A stretch of 64,000 bases of DNA from DATHTC01 sp963746805 (GCA_963746805.1 CAVVCQ010000008.1:62001-126000), one strand, 5' to 3'. Shown: positions 18,601-26,036, numbered from the stretch's first letter. Made by a program: numbers and translations. The notes: generated from the sequence alone by a model not told the origin.

Positions 18601-20287
18601 CGACACGCTCCTGCCCGGATCGACGTCGCAGCGTCTGCGCGACTGGGCGCAGTCGTACGGCGCGCAGCGGGCCGCCGTCTACGTCGCGAACACCGGCTTC
18701 GGCTACGGCGACACCGAGTCGAACGCGCTCTCCGAGCGGCTGATGAGCCTCTTCGCGACGCGGCTGCGCGAGAACCGGCCGATCGGCGAGAGCTGGGTCA
18801 CGGCGCTCGACGACTACTTCCTCGGCGCGGGCGCCTACGGCGTCTACGACGAGAAGGTGCTGCAGGAGGCGACGCTGTACGGGCTGCCGTTCTGGCGCTT
18901 CTCGGGCGGGACGCCGCCGACCACGCCGACGCCGCCGACGCCGGCGCCCGAGCTGGTCAGCGGACTGAACGTGGCGTCGATCACGATGGCCCCGACCGTG
19001 GCCGAGCAGGTGCGGCCTCCGCGCGGCCGCTTCTGGCAGGGCCCGAGTGGCACTGTCGACGTCCACTACCGTCCGATCCAGCCGCGGTTCGACCGCGACG
19101 TGACCGTGTCGGGCCAGACGGCGCACGGCGTGATCATCAAGGCGCTCGCGACGAACGACGTCGCCGGCGTCGACCCGGTGACCTCGCTCCCGACGATCGA
19201 CCTGTCCTCGCACGAGCCGGAGCGGAACTTCCGCGACACCGTGTTCCCGGCGAGCCTCGTCAACCTCACCCGCGCCCGCACGCTGGGCGGGATCCAGCGC
19301 CAGTCGCTCGTACTGACGGCCGGCCAGTACCGGCCGGCGACGCCGCCCGGCCCGACCGGGATCGAGCGCCTCGTGCTCTCGGCCACGTTCGACGTCCTCT
19401 ACTCGACGAGCTCGGACTTCTCGCCGCCGGGGATCAGGCTCGTCAACTCGAGCCTCGACGGCTCGGTCGCGACGATCGTGGTCGAGACGGCGGAGCCCGT
19501 GCGTCGCGTCGCGACGATCGTCAACGACACGACGTCGTGGCGGTTCGTCGAGCTCGCGAACGTCGCCGGGACGAACCGCTGGACGGCGACCGTGCCCGCG
19601 GCGAGCCCCGTCGAGGTCGGCGCCATGGCCCAGGACACGGCCGGCAACGTCGGCTACAGCTTCAACAAGGGCTTCAACTTCACCTCGGTGGCGGACACCG
19701 GCGGGCCCGAGATCCTGATCGAGTCGCCGGGCGAGGGGCAGATCTTCACCCTCGGCAGCGAAGCGCGTGCGTCGTACGCCTGCTCGGATCCGTTGGGCGT
19801 CGTCTCCTGCGTCGGCACCGTGCCGAACAACGGCCTGCTCGACACGAGCAGCGTCGGGACGAAGGAGTTCACGGTGCGGGCGACCGACACCGGCGGCCGC
19901 ATCAGCACCGAGACCCGGCACTACGTCATCCGCTACGCGTTCTCCGGGTTCCGCCCGCCGATCGACAACCCGCCGACCCTGAACGTCACCAACGCGGGCC
20001 GGACGATCCCGGTGAAGTGGCAGCTGCGCAACGCGAGCGGCGGCTTCATCCGCTCGCTGGCGGCCGTGAAGAAGATCACCGTCACCGTGATCGACTGCGC
20101 CAACCGGCCCGCCGACCCGCTCCCGGACACGCCGCCCGGGCCGGGGTCGGGTCTGAGTTACGACACCGCCGGGGAGCAGTACCAGTTCAGCTGGGTCACC
20201 CAGCGCTCGTGGGCGGGCAGCTGCCGCCGGCTGACGGTCGAGCTCGACGACGGCACGAAGCCGTTCGCCGACTTCTCGTTCCGCTGA
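12613..20287 (+). CDS. Giant secreted protein: CSLREAI, beta-helix, VPIGS repeats, C25-like protease, PxKF tail (frameshifted)
   Basis: About 2,558 residues once one extra C in the CCC run at 14215-14217 is removed. A signal peptide (MRTRLASATVVVGAALALAP, cleavage after AAGA) is followed by a CSLREAI segment (CTLREAILAAN), a right-handed beta-helix of GN/NxI repeats, a second CSLREAI (CSLNEAINAAN) and more beta-helix to about residue 860. Next come a beta-sandwich, four blocks of VPIGS pentapeptides, a PPC-like domain, then a caspase/gingipain-like domain with LPELAVGRLVETPLEI, His about 1946 (NAHYSHW) and Cys about 1989 (VMGCHSGLN). The tail has bacterial Ig-like folds and a PxKF-type domain (FSGFRPPIDNPP, IPVKW). 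It is probably an exported surface or extracellular protease-adhesin. The ATG at 12613 gives the best signal peptide; GTG codons lie just upstream. Confidence 0.85.
15857..16045 (+). repeat. VPIGS pentapeptide repeat block 1
   Basis: A 15-base in-frame repeat (GTCCCGATCGGCTCC type). After one VGS unit come nine consecutive VPIGS or VPIAS units (15866-16000), then VGLEG, VPIGS and VGLDG. Hydrophobic residues every fifth position (V then I/L) fit the pentapeptide-repeat quadrilateral beta-helix with Pro before the central residue. Confidence 0.9.
16361..16495 (+). repeat. VPIGS pentapeptide repeat block 2
   Basis: Six VPIAS/VPIGS units run directly into VDLEA, ARLSG and IRLSA, which look like ordinary A(D/N)Lxx pentapeptide repeats. 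The seamless transition supports reading the VPIGS units as a pentapeptide-repeat variant. Confidence 0.88.
17306..17452 (+). repeat. VPIGS pentapeptide repeat blocks 3 and 4
   Basis: Three units at 17306-17350 (SPIAS, VPIAS, VPIED) and three at 17408-17452 (IPIGS, VPIGS, VPIAS), separated by about 19 residues. They lie inside the PPC-like region just before the protease domain. Confidence 0.8.
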
Positions 20288-20297
20288 TCCGCGCCGG

Positions 20298-20708
20298 CTA
20301 GCGGCGCTCGGCGTCGCGGATCTTGCGCGCGACGGCCTGGAGGAGCTTCCACGCGATGTCGGCGTGGTCCTCGACGAGCGGGCGGAAGTCCCACGAGGTC
20401 ATGCCGTAGCAGCGGAGCTCGGTCTCGGCCCGGATCGTGGCCGTCCGCTCGCCGTCGGCGATCAGCGCGATCTCGCCGAAGTGGTCGCCGGGGCCGAGGC
20501 GCCCGACCGGCTGCCCGCCGACGAGCACCTGCACGTCGCCCGACTCGATCACGAAGAACCCGACGCCGTGCTGCCCCTCCTTGGCGATCTCGTGCCCGGC
20601 CGGGAACGTGCGTTCCTTCATCGAGGCCGCGATCATCGTGAGCTCGCGGTCGGACAGGTCCTCGAAGAGAGGCACCTTCGCGAGCAGCTCGGCCGCAGGA
20701 GCAGACAT
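20298..20708 (-). CDS. Stand-alone cyclic-nucleotide-binding domain protein
   Basis: A 136-residue protein that is essentially one cNMP-binding beta-roll (CAP_ED type). The phosphate-binding cassette is FGEIALIADGERTATIRAET, with the Gly-Glu and Arg positions needed for cAMP binding conserved. The N-terminal helix (LLAKVPLFEDLSDRELTMIA) is typical. No DNA-binding or enzyme domain is attached, so it probably acts through protein partners. A second protein of the same kind lies at 43085. It converges with the giant secreted protein gene, 10 bases from its stop. Confidence 0.85.
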   Translation of the reverse strand: MSAPAAELLAKVPLFEDLSDRELTMIAASMKERTFPAGHEIAKEGQHGVGFFVIESGDVQVLVGGQPVGRLGPGDHFGEIALIADGERTATIRAETELRCYGMTSWDFRPLVEDHADIAWKLLQAVARKIRDAERR

Positions 20709-20752
20709 GCCGGGGAGTCTAAGCGCCGGACCCGTCCGCGCGAAGGGGTGTC

Positions 20753-20758
20753 TACACT
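20753..20758 (+). promoter_or_regulatory. -10 box of tRNA-Ala
   Basis: TACACT ends ten bases before the mature tRNA 5' end, placing transcription initiation just upstream of the tRNA. Confidence 0.4.
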
Positions 20759-20768
20759 GAGGGCGCTC

Positions 20769-20841
20769 GGGGCGTTAGCTCAGCTGGGAGAGCGCCGGCT
20801 TTGCAAGCCGGAGGTCGCCGGTTCGATCCCGGCACGCTCCA
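20769..20841 (+). tRNA. tRNA-Ala (anticodon TGC)
   Basis: All arms fold: acceptor GGGGCGT with ACGCTCC (one G-T pair), D-arm with TTAGCTCAGCTGGGAGAGC, anticodon stem CCGGC/GCCGG with loop TTTGCAA giving anticodon TGC, and T-arm GCCGG TTCGATC CCGGC. The discriminator is A, as in alanine tRNAs. The CCA end is not encoded. Confidence 0.96.
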
Positions 20842-20955
20842 TTCGCAGGGGCCGTTTCCGGAGCGGCGTCGCGCGGCGCTTCGTTCTCGACAGTGGCAAC
20901 GACGAGGCGTCCGTGGCCACGCGGTGGTCACGCATCGACCGACGCTGGGCGCTCT

Positions 20956-21075
20956 TGAGGTTGACGCCTCGTGACGCCACGGGAAGTCGGGCGAGGCGAG
21001 GCGCCGGAGGAGCGCCTGCCGTGTCAGGCCGAGAAGCTCGGACGTCTCGTGGACGTGCCGGTCGCATCGGGACAC
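20956..21075 (-). pseudogene. Remnant of an AlpA/MerR-like helix-turn-helix protein
   Basis: The minus strand reads ETSELLGLTRQALLRRLASP DFP, which resembles the helix-turn-helix of small actinobacterial DNA-binding or excisionase proteins (xxAELLGVSRQRVxQLxxxxDFP). After about 40 residues similarity ends and the frame runs on through the tRNA gene antisense, so no complete protein exists. It may be debris of an element inserted next to the tRNA. The rest of the stretch 20842-21139 shows no gene. Confidence 0.35.
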
Positions 21076-21139
21076 GATGGAAGATGCGTCTCCCCTCCGG
21101 TGTCTCTTAGAGCGAGGACATCAACGCAAGGAGGACACC

Positions 21140-21307
21140 GTGACCGGCAAGAAGCAGACCAAGCTCGCAGCGCCCCAACCGAAGGGGTTCAGCTTCTCAA
21201 TGAGCCAGGGGATCAAGTCCAGCGACAACGCGATCCTGGACGACATCGAGATAGCGGACACGGTCACCTCGGCCCCGAACAAGAAGGCGACTCGACCGCG
21301 TCGATGA
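21140..21307 (+). CDS. Small soluble protein, first of a three-gene cassette
   Basis: A 55-residue basic protein starting at GTG with an excellent AAGGAGG ribosome-binding site. It contains KGFSFSMSQGIKSSDNAILD and a Lys/Arg-rich end; there is no signal peptide. It is followed by a hairpin and two small secreted paralogues with the same kind of CACAAGGAG ribosome-binding site, suggesting a shared transcript. I do not recognise a family. Confidence 0.55.
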   Translation: MTGKKQTKLAAPQPKGFSFSMSQGIKSSDNAILDDIEIADTVTSAPNKKATRPRR

Positions 21308-21314
21308 CGCGCGA

Positions 21315-21521
21315 CGCCCCGCTCGGCTCCGGTCGAGCGGGGCGAATCAACACCGACACAAGGAGGACATCATGACCCGCGCACTCACCACCATCGCCGC
21401 CATCGCCGCGCTCGCCGTCACGGCAGCGCCCGTCGCCTCGGCCGCTACCTCGAAGAAGGCGCCGCCGCGCGGCTCAATCGGAGCAAGCGAGGTGTTCGAA
21501 CTCAACATCGCGACCAAGCGG
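21315..21521 (+). repeat. Direct repeat copy 1 (hairpin, RBS, secreted N-terminus)
   Basis: A unit of about 207 bases repeated at 21599-21808. It comprises an 11-bp hairpin (21315-21344), GAATCAACACCGACACAAGG, and the coding sequence for the first 50 residues of the small secreted protein. Identity between copies stops abruptly at ACCAAGCGG, after which the two genes are unrelated. Confidence 0.85.
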
Positions 21522-21593
21522 GTCGGCGGGAAGATGCACCTGGAAGACATCTCGCTGACTAAGGACTACGACAAGTCCAGCCCGAGTGTTTGA
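21372..21593 (+). CDS. Small secreted protein A with Hcp-like C-terminus
   Basis: A 73-residue preprotein. The signal peptide MTRALTTIAAIAALAVTAAP ends after VASA, then comes a common segment with EVFELNIATKR. The last 23 residues (GGKMHLEDISLTKDYDKSSP) resemble the strand pair GKVxxxDxSxTKxxDKASP of Hcp-family beta-barrel proteins, but the protein stops there, far short of a full Hcp (about 160 residues). In the next frame the sequence continues as VFEHA, so a frameshifted longer ancestor is possible. It is paired with a paralogue that shares only the N-terminal 50 residues. Confidence 0.6.
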   Translation: MTRALTTIAAIAALAVTAAPVASAATSKKAPPRGSIGASEVFELNIATKRVGGKMHLEDISLTKDYDKSSPSV

Positions 21594-21598
21594 GCATG

Positions 21599-21808
21599 CG
21601 CCCCGCTCGGCTTCCGGTCGGGCGGGGCGAATCAACACCGACACAAGGAGAACTCTCAATGACCCGCGCACTCACCACCATCGCCGCCATCGCCGCGCTC
21701 GCCGTCACGGCAGCGCCCGTCGCCTCGGCCGCTACCTCGAAGAAGCCGCCGCCACGCGGCTTCATCGGAGCAGGCGAGGTGTTCGAACTCAACATCGCGA
21801 CCAAGCGG
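21599..21808 (+). repeat. Direct repeat copy 2
   Basis: The second copy of the unit at 21315-21521. Its hairpin (21600-21628, 10 pairs with one G-T) and the signal-peptide coding region are nearly identical; the ribosome-binding site to ATG spacing differs (AACTCTCA instead of GACATC). Confidence 0.85.
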
Positions 21809-21937
21809 CCGAAGGCCCCGGCCGCGATGCGGCTGACGGCCATCACGGACGGCACGTCGAACACGTTGCAGTTCGTGACGGCCACGCCGCAGCCGGGCGG
21901 CTCCAACGGCATCATCGCCATCCTGATCGGCCTCTAG
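21659..21937 (+). CDS. Small secreted protein B, paralogue with a different C-terminus
   Basis: A 92-residue preprotein. Residues 1-50 are almost identical to protein A (signal peptide MTRALTTIAAIAALAVTAAP, then FIGAGEVFELNIATKR), but the C-terminal 42 residues are unrelated: MRLTAITDGTSNTLQFVTAT followed by a Gly/Ile-rich hydrophobic end (GGSNGIIAILIGL). A strong AAGGAG site precedes the ATG. Shared leader plus divergent mature part suggests duplication with exchange of the C-terminal portion. Confidence 0.6.
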   Translation: MTRALTTIAAIAALAVTAAPVASAATSKKPPPRGFIGAGEVFELNIATKRPKAPAAMRLTAITDGTSNTLQFVTATPQPGGSNGIIAILIGL

Positions 21938-21971
21938 TGCCGCAGCTCAGGACATGGCCGAACGAGCGTCT

Positions 21972-22055
21972 AGCGCGGCAACACGAGTCGGCCTAGCCTG
22001 CCCGTGCCGGGGGGAGCTGCACTCGTCGGCGGTTCGAATCGCCGTGTGCTGCGCT
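21972..22055 (+). other. Structured element with a T-arm-like hairpin
   Basis: An outer stem pairs AGCGCGGCA-CAC (21972-21984) with GTGTGCTGCGCT (22044-22055). Inside are a second stem ACGAGT/ACTCGT (21983-21988 with 22021-22026) and a hairpin CGGCG-GTTCGAAT-CGCCG at 22026-22043 that looks like a tRNA T-arm. No anticodon arm of normal size is present, so it is not a functional tRNA. It could be a tRNA-derived attachment remnant or a small RNA. Confidence 0.3.
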
Positions 22056-22089
22056 ACCCGCGACGGGCGCCACCTCCGCGCCTTGGAAA

Positions 22090-22461
22090 TCAGTAACCGG
22101 TGATCATGATCCCGCGCACGTGCTGCTGAGGGATCCCGCGCCCGTACATCGCCTGGACCAGATTGATTACGACGTCGTAGGGCGAGCGCCCATGCACCTG
22201 ATGCGGGACCGCCAATGCCAAGTAGTCCGCTTGCGGGATAAGGAGCGTCTCGACGATGTCCTTCATCGAGCGGATGTTCGTCAACGCGCCGCCGCCCTCA
22301 ATCTCAAGGAGAGCCCATCGTCCGTCGTCGCTGACGTGGATGGCGTCTGGATCGACCGCGTACAACGTCGTGCCGTTCTCGCCATTCAACAGCGGGATCT
22401 TTGGGTACTTGTGCCGCTCGCATCGCGACACGATGCTGCCGCAGCGTGGACGCCACCACAC
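22090..22461 (-). CDS. Hypothetical protein, possible PD-(D/E)XK-like fold
   Basis: A 123-residue frame from GTG 22461; an internal GTG (VSRCERHK) is an equally possible start, and the protein may be truncated at the N-terminus. It reads LYAVDPDAIHVSDDGRWALL then EIEGGGALTNIRSMKDIVET, an Asp followed by an ExE-type strand and a Lys, which vaguely recalls PD-(D/E)XK nuclease-like folds. The match is weak and no homologue is recognised. Its base composition is less GC-rich than the neighbours. Confidence 0.45.
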   Translation of the reverse strand: MWWRPRCGSIVSRCERHKYPKIPLLNGENGTTLYAVDPDAIHVSDDGRWALLEIEGGGALTNIRSMKDIVETLLIPQADYLALAVPHQVHGRSPYDVVINLVQAMYGRGIPQQHVRGIMITGY

Positions 22462-22486
22462 GTCAGGCGTTGCGGCAGCTCGTCGA

Positions 22487-23074
22487 TCAGGAGCGGCGGC
22501 GCACCCGATAGCGCAGGTGAAGCACCCGGTTGCCCTGAATCACCACGTCAGGATCCTCCAACAGATGCTGCGCGTGGACCGACCCGAAGTAGCGCTTGCC
22601 GGATCCGAACACCACGGGTACGACGTCCATGCGCACCTCGTCGACCAGACCCGCGGCAAGCAGCTGGCCACCGACGTCGCCAGCGGCGACCTCGACCAAG
22701 CGGTCACCCGCAAGCTCCTGCGCCTTGGCCACGGCTGCCTCGACGCCGTCGACGAAGTGAAACGGCGCTTCGGGGTCCCAGCCCTCGGGCTCCGGCCGGT
22801 GTGTCACGACGACCACGTGGTCGATACCGCTCGGCGGCTTCCCGTCCCAGCCGTCCGTCATGTCGAAGACGTGGCGGCCGGCGATTGTCACCCCGATCTG
22901 GTCCCAGTACTCCCGGGTGTAATCGTAGGAGATCTGCGACACCTTCACGTCGCCGCTCTCGTCCAACGGGACGTCACCGCTGGACAACCAATCGAACAGC
23001 GGTCCGGGCTGATCATTCTCGTCCGCGACGAAGCCGTCCACCGACACCGAGCTGTACATGACCACCTTGCCCAC
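22487..23074 (-). CDS. Dihydrofolate-reductase/RibD-C family protein
   Basis: A 195-residue protein of the DHFR-like RibD C-terminal family. It starts with GKVVMYSSVSVDGFVADEND, the usual first strand and substrate loop, has TIAGRHVFDMTDGWDG as the NADPH-loop region, and ends with VRMDVVPVVFGSGKRYFG, the family's conserved last motif. Such stand-alone proteins are NADPH-dependent reductases of unknown substrate, not classical DHFR. It has no obvious operon partner; it diverges from the monooxygenase gene downstream. Confidence 0.85.
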   Translation of the reverse strand: MGKVVMYSSVSVDGFVADENDQPGPLFDWLSSGDVPLDESGDVKVSQISYDYTREYWDQIGVTIAGRHVFDMTDGWDGKPPSGIDHVVVVTHRPEPEGWDPEAPFHFVDGVEAAVAKAQELAGDRLVEVAAGDVGGQLLAAGLVDEVRMDVVPVVFGSGKRYFGSVHAQHLLEDPDVVIQGNRVLHLRYRVRRRS

Positions 23075-23181
23075 GGGGCTCTCCTCAGCTTTGGGGTGCC
23101 TCCAAATTAGCGTGTCGTGAGCTGTCGCTCGTGGGCTCCCGATGCCGGTTTTGACCCGATCTGGCGGGGAACCCGAACGGC

Positions 23182-24305
23182 ATGAACACTCCGGAGAACC
23201 GCTCCGGGAATCACGAGACCGAATCGAGCTTTGACGTCGTTGTCGTGGGCGCAGGACAGGCCGGCTTGGCCGCGGGTTACTTCCTGAAGCGGCAGGGACG
23301 GCATTTCCTGATCGCCGAAGCCGGCTCCATCGCCTCGGCTTGGCGGGAGCGCTGGGAGTCGCTCACCCTGTTCACGCCGCGCCGCTACAGCGGTCTCCCC
23401 GGCCTTCCCTTCCCCGGCGATCTCCGGACAGCTATCCGACACGTGACGAGGTCGTCGCATATCTGGAGGCGTACACGGACCGGTTCGAGTTACCCGTCGA
23501 GCAGCGAGCGCCAGTCCGGCGCCTCACCACAGACGACGAGCGGTTCGTGCTCGATGTCGACGGCAAGACGATCACCGCCGACCAGGTCGTCGTCGCAACG
23601 GGTCCCTTTCAGACGCCGTACATACCCGACGTCGCGGAAAGGCTCGCCTCGGACGTCTTCCAGGCCCATGCGACCGGCTATCGCAAGCCGGCTGACATCC
23701 CCGAGGGGACGGTGCTCGTAGTCGGCGGTGGCAACACGGGTTTTCAGATCGCAAAGGAGCTCTCGTCGACGCATCAGGTCGTACTCGCCGTCGGCTCACG
23801 CCAGAAACCGCTACCGCAGCGCCTCCTCGGCCGCGATCTCTTCTGGTGGCTGACGAAGTCGCGACTCTTCAACGCGACCGTCGAGTCTCGGCTCGGACGC
23901 CGGTTGCGGACGCGCGACACCCTGATCGGCTCGAGCCCCCGCGAGCTCAGGCGCCGCTACAGCGTCGAGTTGAAGCCGCGTGCGGTCGATGCGGGCGAGC
24001 GCACGGTTCGCTTCGAGGACGGGAGCAAGCTCGAGGTCGACGCTGTGCTCTGGGCGACCGGGTACCGCCCGGACTACTCCTGGATCCAGCTTCCCGTCTT
24101 CGATCAGGACCGACGGCTCCGCCACCGACGCGGGATCACGGACGTGCCGGGGCTCTACTTCCTTGGGCTCACCTGGCAGCACACCCGAGGCTCGGCACTG
24201 ATTGGATGGGTCAAAGACGACGCCGAATTCATCGCCGAACAGATCGCCGCCCACGCGACGACAACGCGAGCATGCGGCCACCACGCCGGAAGCGAGGGTC
24301 TGAGA
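23182..24305 (+). CDS. FAD-dependent monooxygenase (FMO/Baeyer-Villiger-like), frameshifted
   Basis: About 370 residues. The FAD motif is FDVVVVGAGQAGLAAGYFL and the NADPH motif is VLVVGGGNTGFQIAKEL; ATGYRPDYSW near the C-terminus is the typical third motif. The frame changes near 23424: the expected FPGDPDSYPTRDEV is broken by two extra bases (or one missing) after GGCGAT. In the present sequence the second frame has no stop and runs in frame into the multicopper oxidase. A TGA at 24301-24303 in the first frame, two bases before the oxidase ATG, suggests another indel hides the real stop. Flavin-dependent oxygenation or reduction of a small organic substrate is the family role. Confidence 0.7.
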
Positions 24306-26036
24306 ATGCACGATCATCACGGACACGGCGCCGACGCACTCGGGCAGTTGCCGACGGACACGAAGGGCTTGCCCGACGCGACGCGACCAGAGTTGGTCGA
24401 CCTCGCCGACGGTGACGAGTTCGACCTCGAGATCGCCCCGGTCACGAAGCGGATCGGCGACGCGACCGTGCGGATGCTCGCCTACAACGGCTCGATCCCC
24501 GGCCCGACGCTCAGGATCCCTCAGGGATCGACCGTGACCGTCCAGGTCACGAACCGCGGCGATCTCGAGGCCACGGTGCACTGGCACGGCCTACGGCTCG
24601 AGAACCGCTTCGACGGAACGCACGACACCCAGGCGCCGATCCCGGTGGGAGAGACGTTCCGCTACGAGATCACCGTCCCCGACCCCGGCGCGTACTGGTA
24701 CCACCCTCACATCCGCGAGGACTACGGCCAGGAGCTGGGCCTGTACGGGAACATCCTCGTCACCCCAACGGAGCCTGACTACTGGGCGGCCGTCCACCGC
24801 GAGGAGTGCCTCACGCTGGACGACATCCTGATCGAGGACGGGCAAATCGCCCCCTTCGGCGCCGAGACGACGCACGTCGCGATGGGCCGGTTCGGCAACG
24901 TCATGCTCGTCGCCGGCGACCCCGAGCTCGAGCTGACTGCGAGCCGCGGCGAGATCGTCCGGTTCTACCTGACCAACACCGCGAACACGCGCATCTTCAA
25001 CGTCACCCTGCCAGGCGCACGCATGAAGCTCGTCGGCGCCGACAGCGGACACTACGAGCACGAGCAACTCGTCGACGAGGTGTTGATCGCGCCATCGGAG
25101 CGCGTCGTCGTCGACGTCCACTTCCCGGAGGCCGGCGACTTCGCGCTCGAGCACCGCACACCTGAGCGCACCTACCGGCTCGCGACGGTCGCCGTCGGTG
25201 ACGCGCAGGCGGAGCCCGACCTGGCGTCGGAGTTCGACCAGTTGCGCACGAATGCGGACCTCACCGTCGAGCGGAAACGGCTCGCCCGATTCCTCAACGC
25301 GCCGCCCGACAAGACGCTGGCATTCGTGGCCGAGATGGACCTGGGCACCCCCGAAGGCGACGTCGTCTATGCCTGTCCGATGCACCCTGAGGTCGTCAGC
25401 GAGGAGCCGGGAAGCTGCCCGAACTGCGGCATGAAGCTGCTCGCCACCGCCGCGCCCAAGACATTCGTCTGCCCGATGCATCCCGAGGTCGTCAGCGAGT
25501 CACCCGACCGCTGCCCGAAATGCGGCATGAAGCTCGTCCCGGCTGGCCTCGCGGGCTCAAGCGGCGAGAGTCACCACCATGAACATGAGCACGAGCACGC
25601 GCACCACGAGCACGAGCCTGGTCACGACAGCGCGCAGGGGATCGAGTGGGAAGACGACATGGTCGAGGTGAACCGGATCACGACGCCCGCGAACACGCGC
25701 TGGAAGCTCGTGGACAAGGACACCGGCGCAGAGAACGCCGCGATCGACTGGCGCTTCAGCGTCGGCGACCGCGTGAAGATCCGGCTCGTCAACGAGATGG
25801 ACTCCGACCACCCGATGCCCCACCCGTTCCACGTGCACGGAGCGGGCCGCTTTCTGATCCTCGCGCGCGACGGCGAGGATGAGCCGAATCTCGTCTGGAA
25901 GGACACCGTGCTCGTGCGGACCGGCGAGACCGTGGACATCCTGCTCGACGTCACGAATCCGGGAACCTGGATGGCGCACTGCCACATCGCCGAGCACCAC
26001 GAGAGCGGGATGATGTTCAGCTTCAACGTGGAGTGA
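24306..26036 (+). CDS. Three-domain multicopper oxidase with inserted heavy-metal-binding modules
   Basis: A 576-residue protein from ATG 24306. The copper ligand motifs are complete and in order: HWHGLR and WYHPHIRED in domain 1, HPFHVHG and MAHCHIAEHHESGMM in domain 3. Between domains 2 and 3 it carries two copies of a heavy-metal-binding module (YACPMHPEVVSEEPGSCPNC and VCPMHPEVVSESPDRCPKC, each followed by GMKL) and a His-rich run (HHHEHEHEHAHHEHEPGH). This combination suggests copper oxidation and detoxification or metal loading. No signal peptide is visible; the N-terminus (MHDHHGHGAD) is His-rich. It is fused in frame with, or closely downstream of, the flavin monooxygenase. Confidence 0.88.
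   Translation: MHDHHGHGADALGQLPTDTKGLPDATRPELVDLADGDEFDLEIAPVTKRIGDATVRMLAYNGSIPGPTLRIPQGSTVTVQVTNRGDLEATVHWHGLRLENRFDGTHDTQAPIPVGETFRYEITVPDPGAYWYHPHIREDYGQELGLYGNILVTPTEPDYWAAVHREECLTLDDILIEDGQIAPFGAETTHVAMGRFGNVMLVAGDPELELTASRGEIVRFYLTNTANTRIFNVTLPGARMKLVGADSGHYEHEQLVDEVLIAPSERVVVDVHFPEAGDFALEHRTPERTYRLATVAVGDAQAEPDLASEFDQLRTNADLTVERKRLARFLNAPPDKTLAFVAEMDLGTPEGDVVYACPMHPEVVSEEPGSCPNCGMKLLATAAPKTFVCPMHPEVVSESPDRCPKCGMKLVPAGLAGSSGESHHHEHEHEHAHHEHEPGHDSAQGIEWEDDMVEVNRITTPANTRWKLVDKDTGAENAAIDWRFSVGDRVKIRLVNEMDSDHPMPHPFHVHGAGRFLILARDGEDEPNLVWKDTVLVRTGETVDILLDVTNPGTWMAHCHIAEHHESGMMFSFNVE

Noticed and set aside
20752..21075. A 107-residue minus-strand protein ending with PGSNRRPPACKAG
   Set aside because: The C-terminal half is the antisense of tRNA-Ala, a well-known false gene; only the N-terminal helix-turn-helix-like part was kept as a remnant.
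21372..21593. A working type VI secretion Hcp protein
   Set aside because: Only about 20 residues resemble Hcp, the protein is 73 residues with a Sec-type signal peptide, and no other type VI secretion gene is present.
21972..22055. A functional tRNA gene
   Set aside because: It has a T-arm-like hairpin but no proper D or anticodon arms and the acceptor stem is too long.
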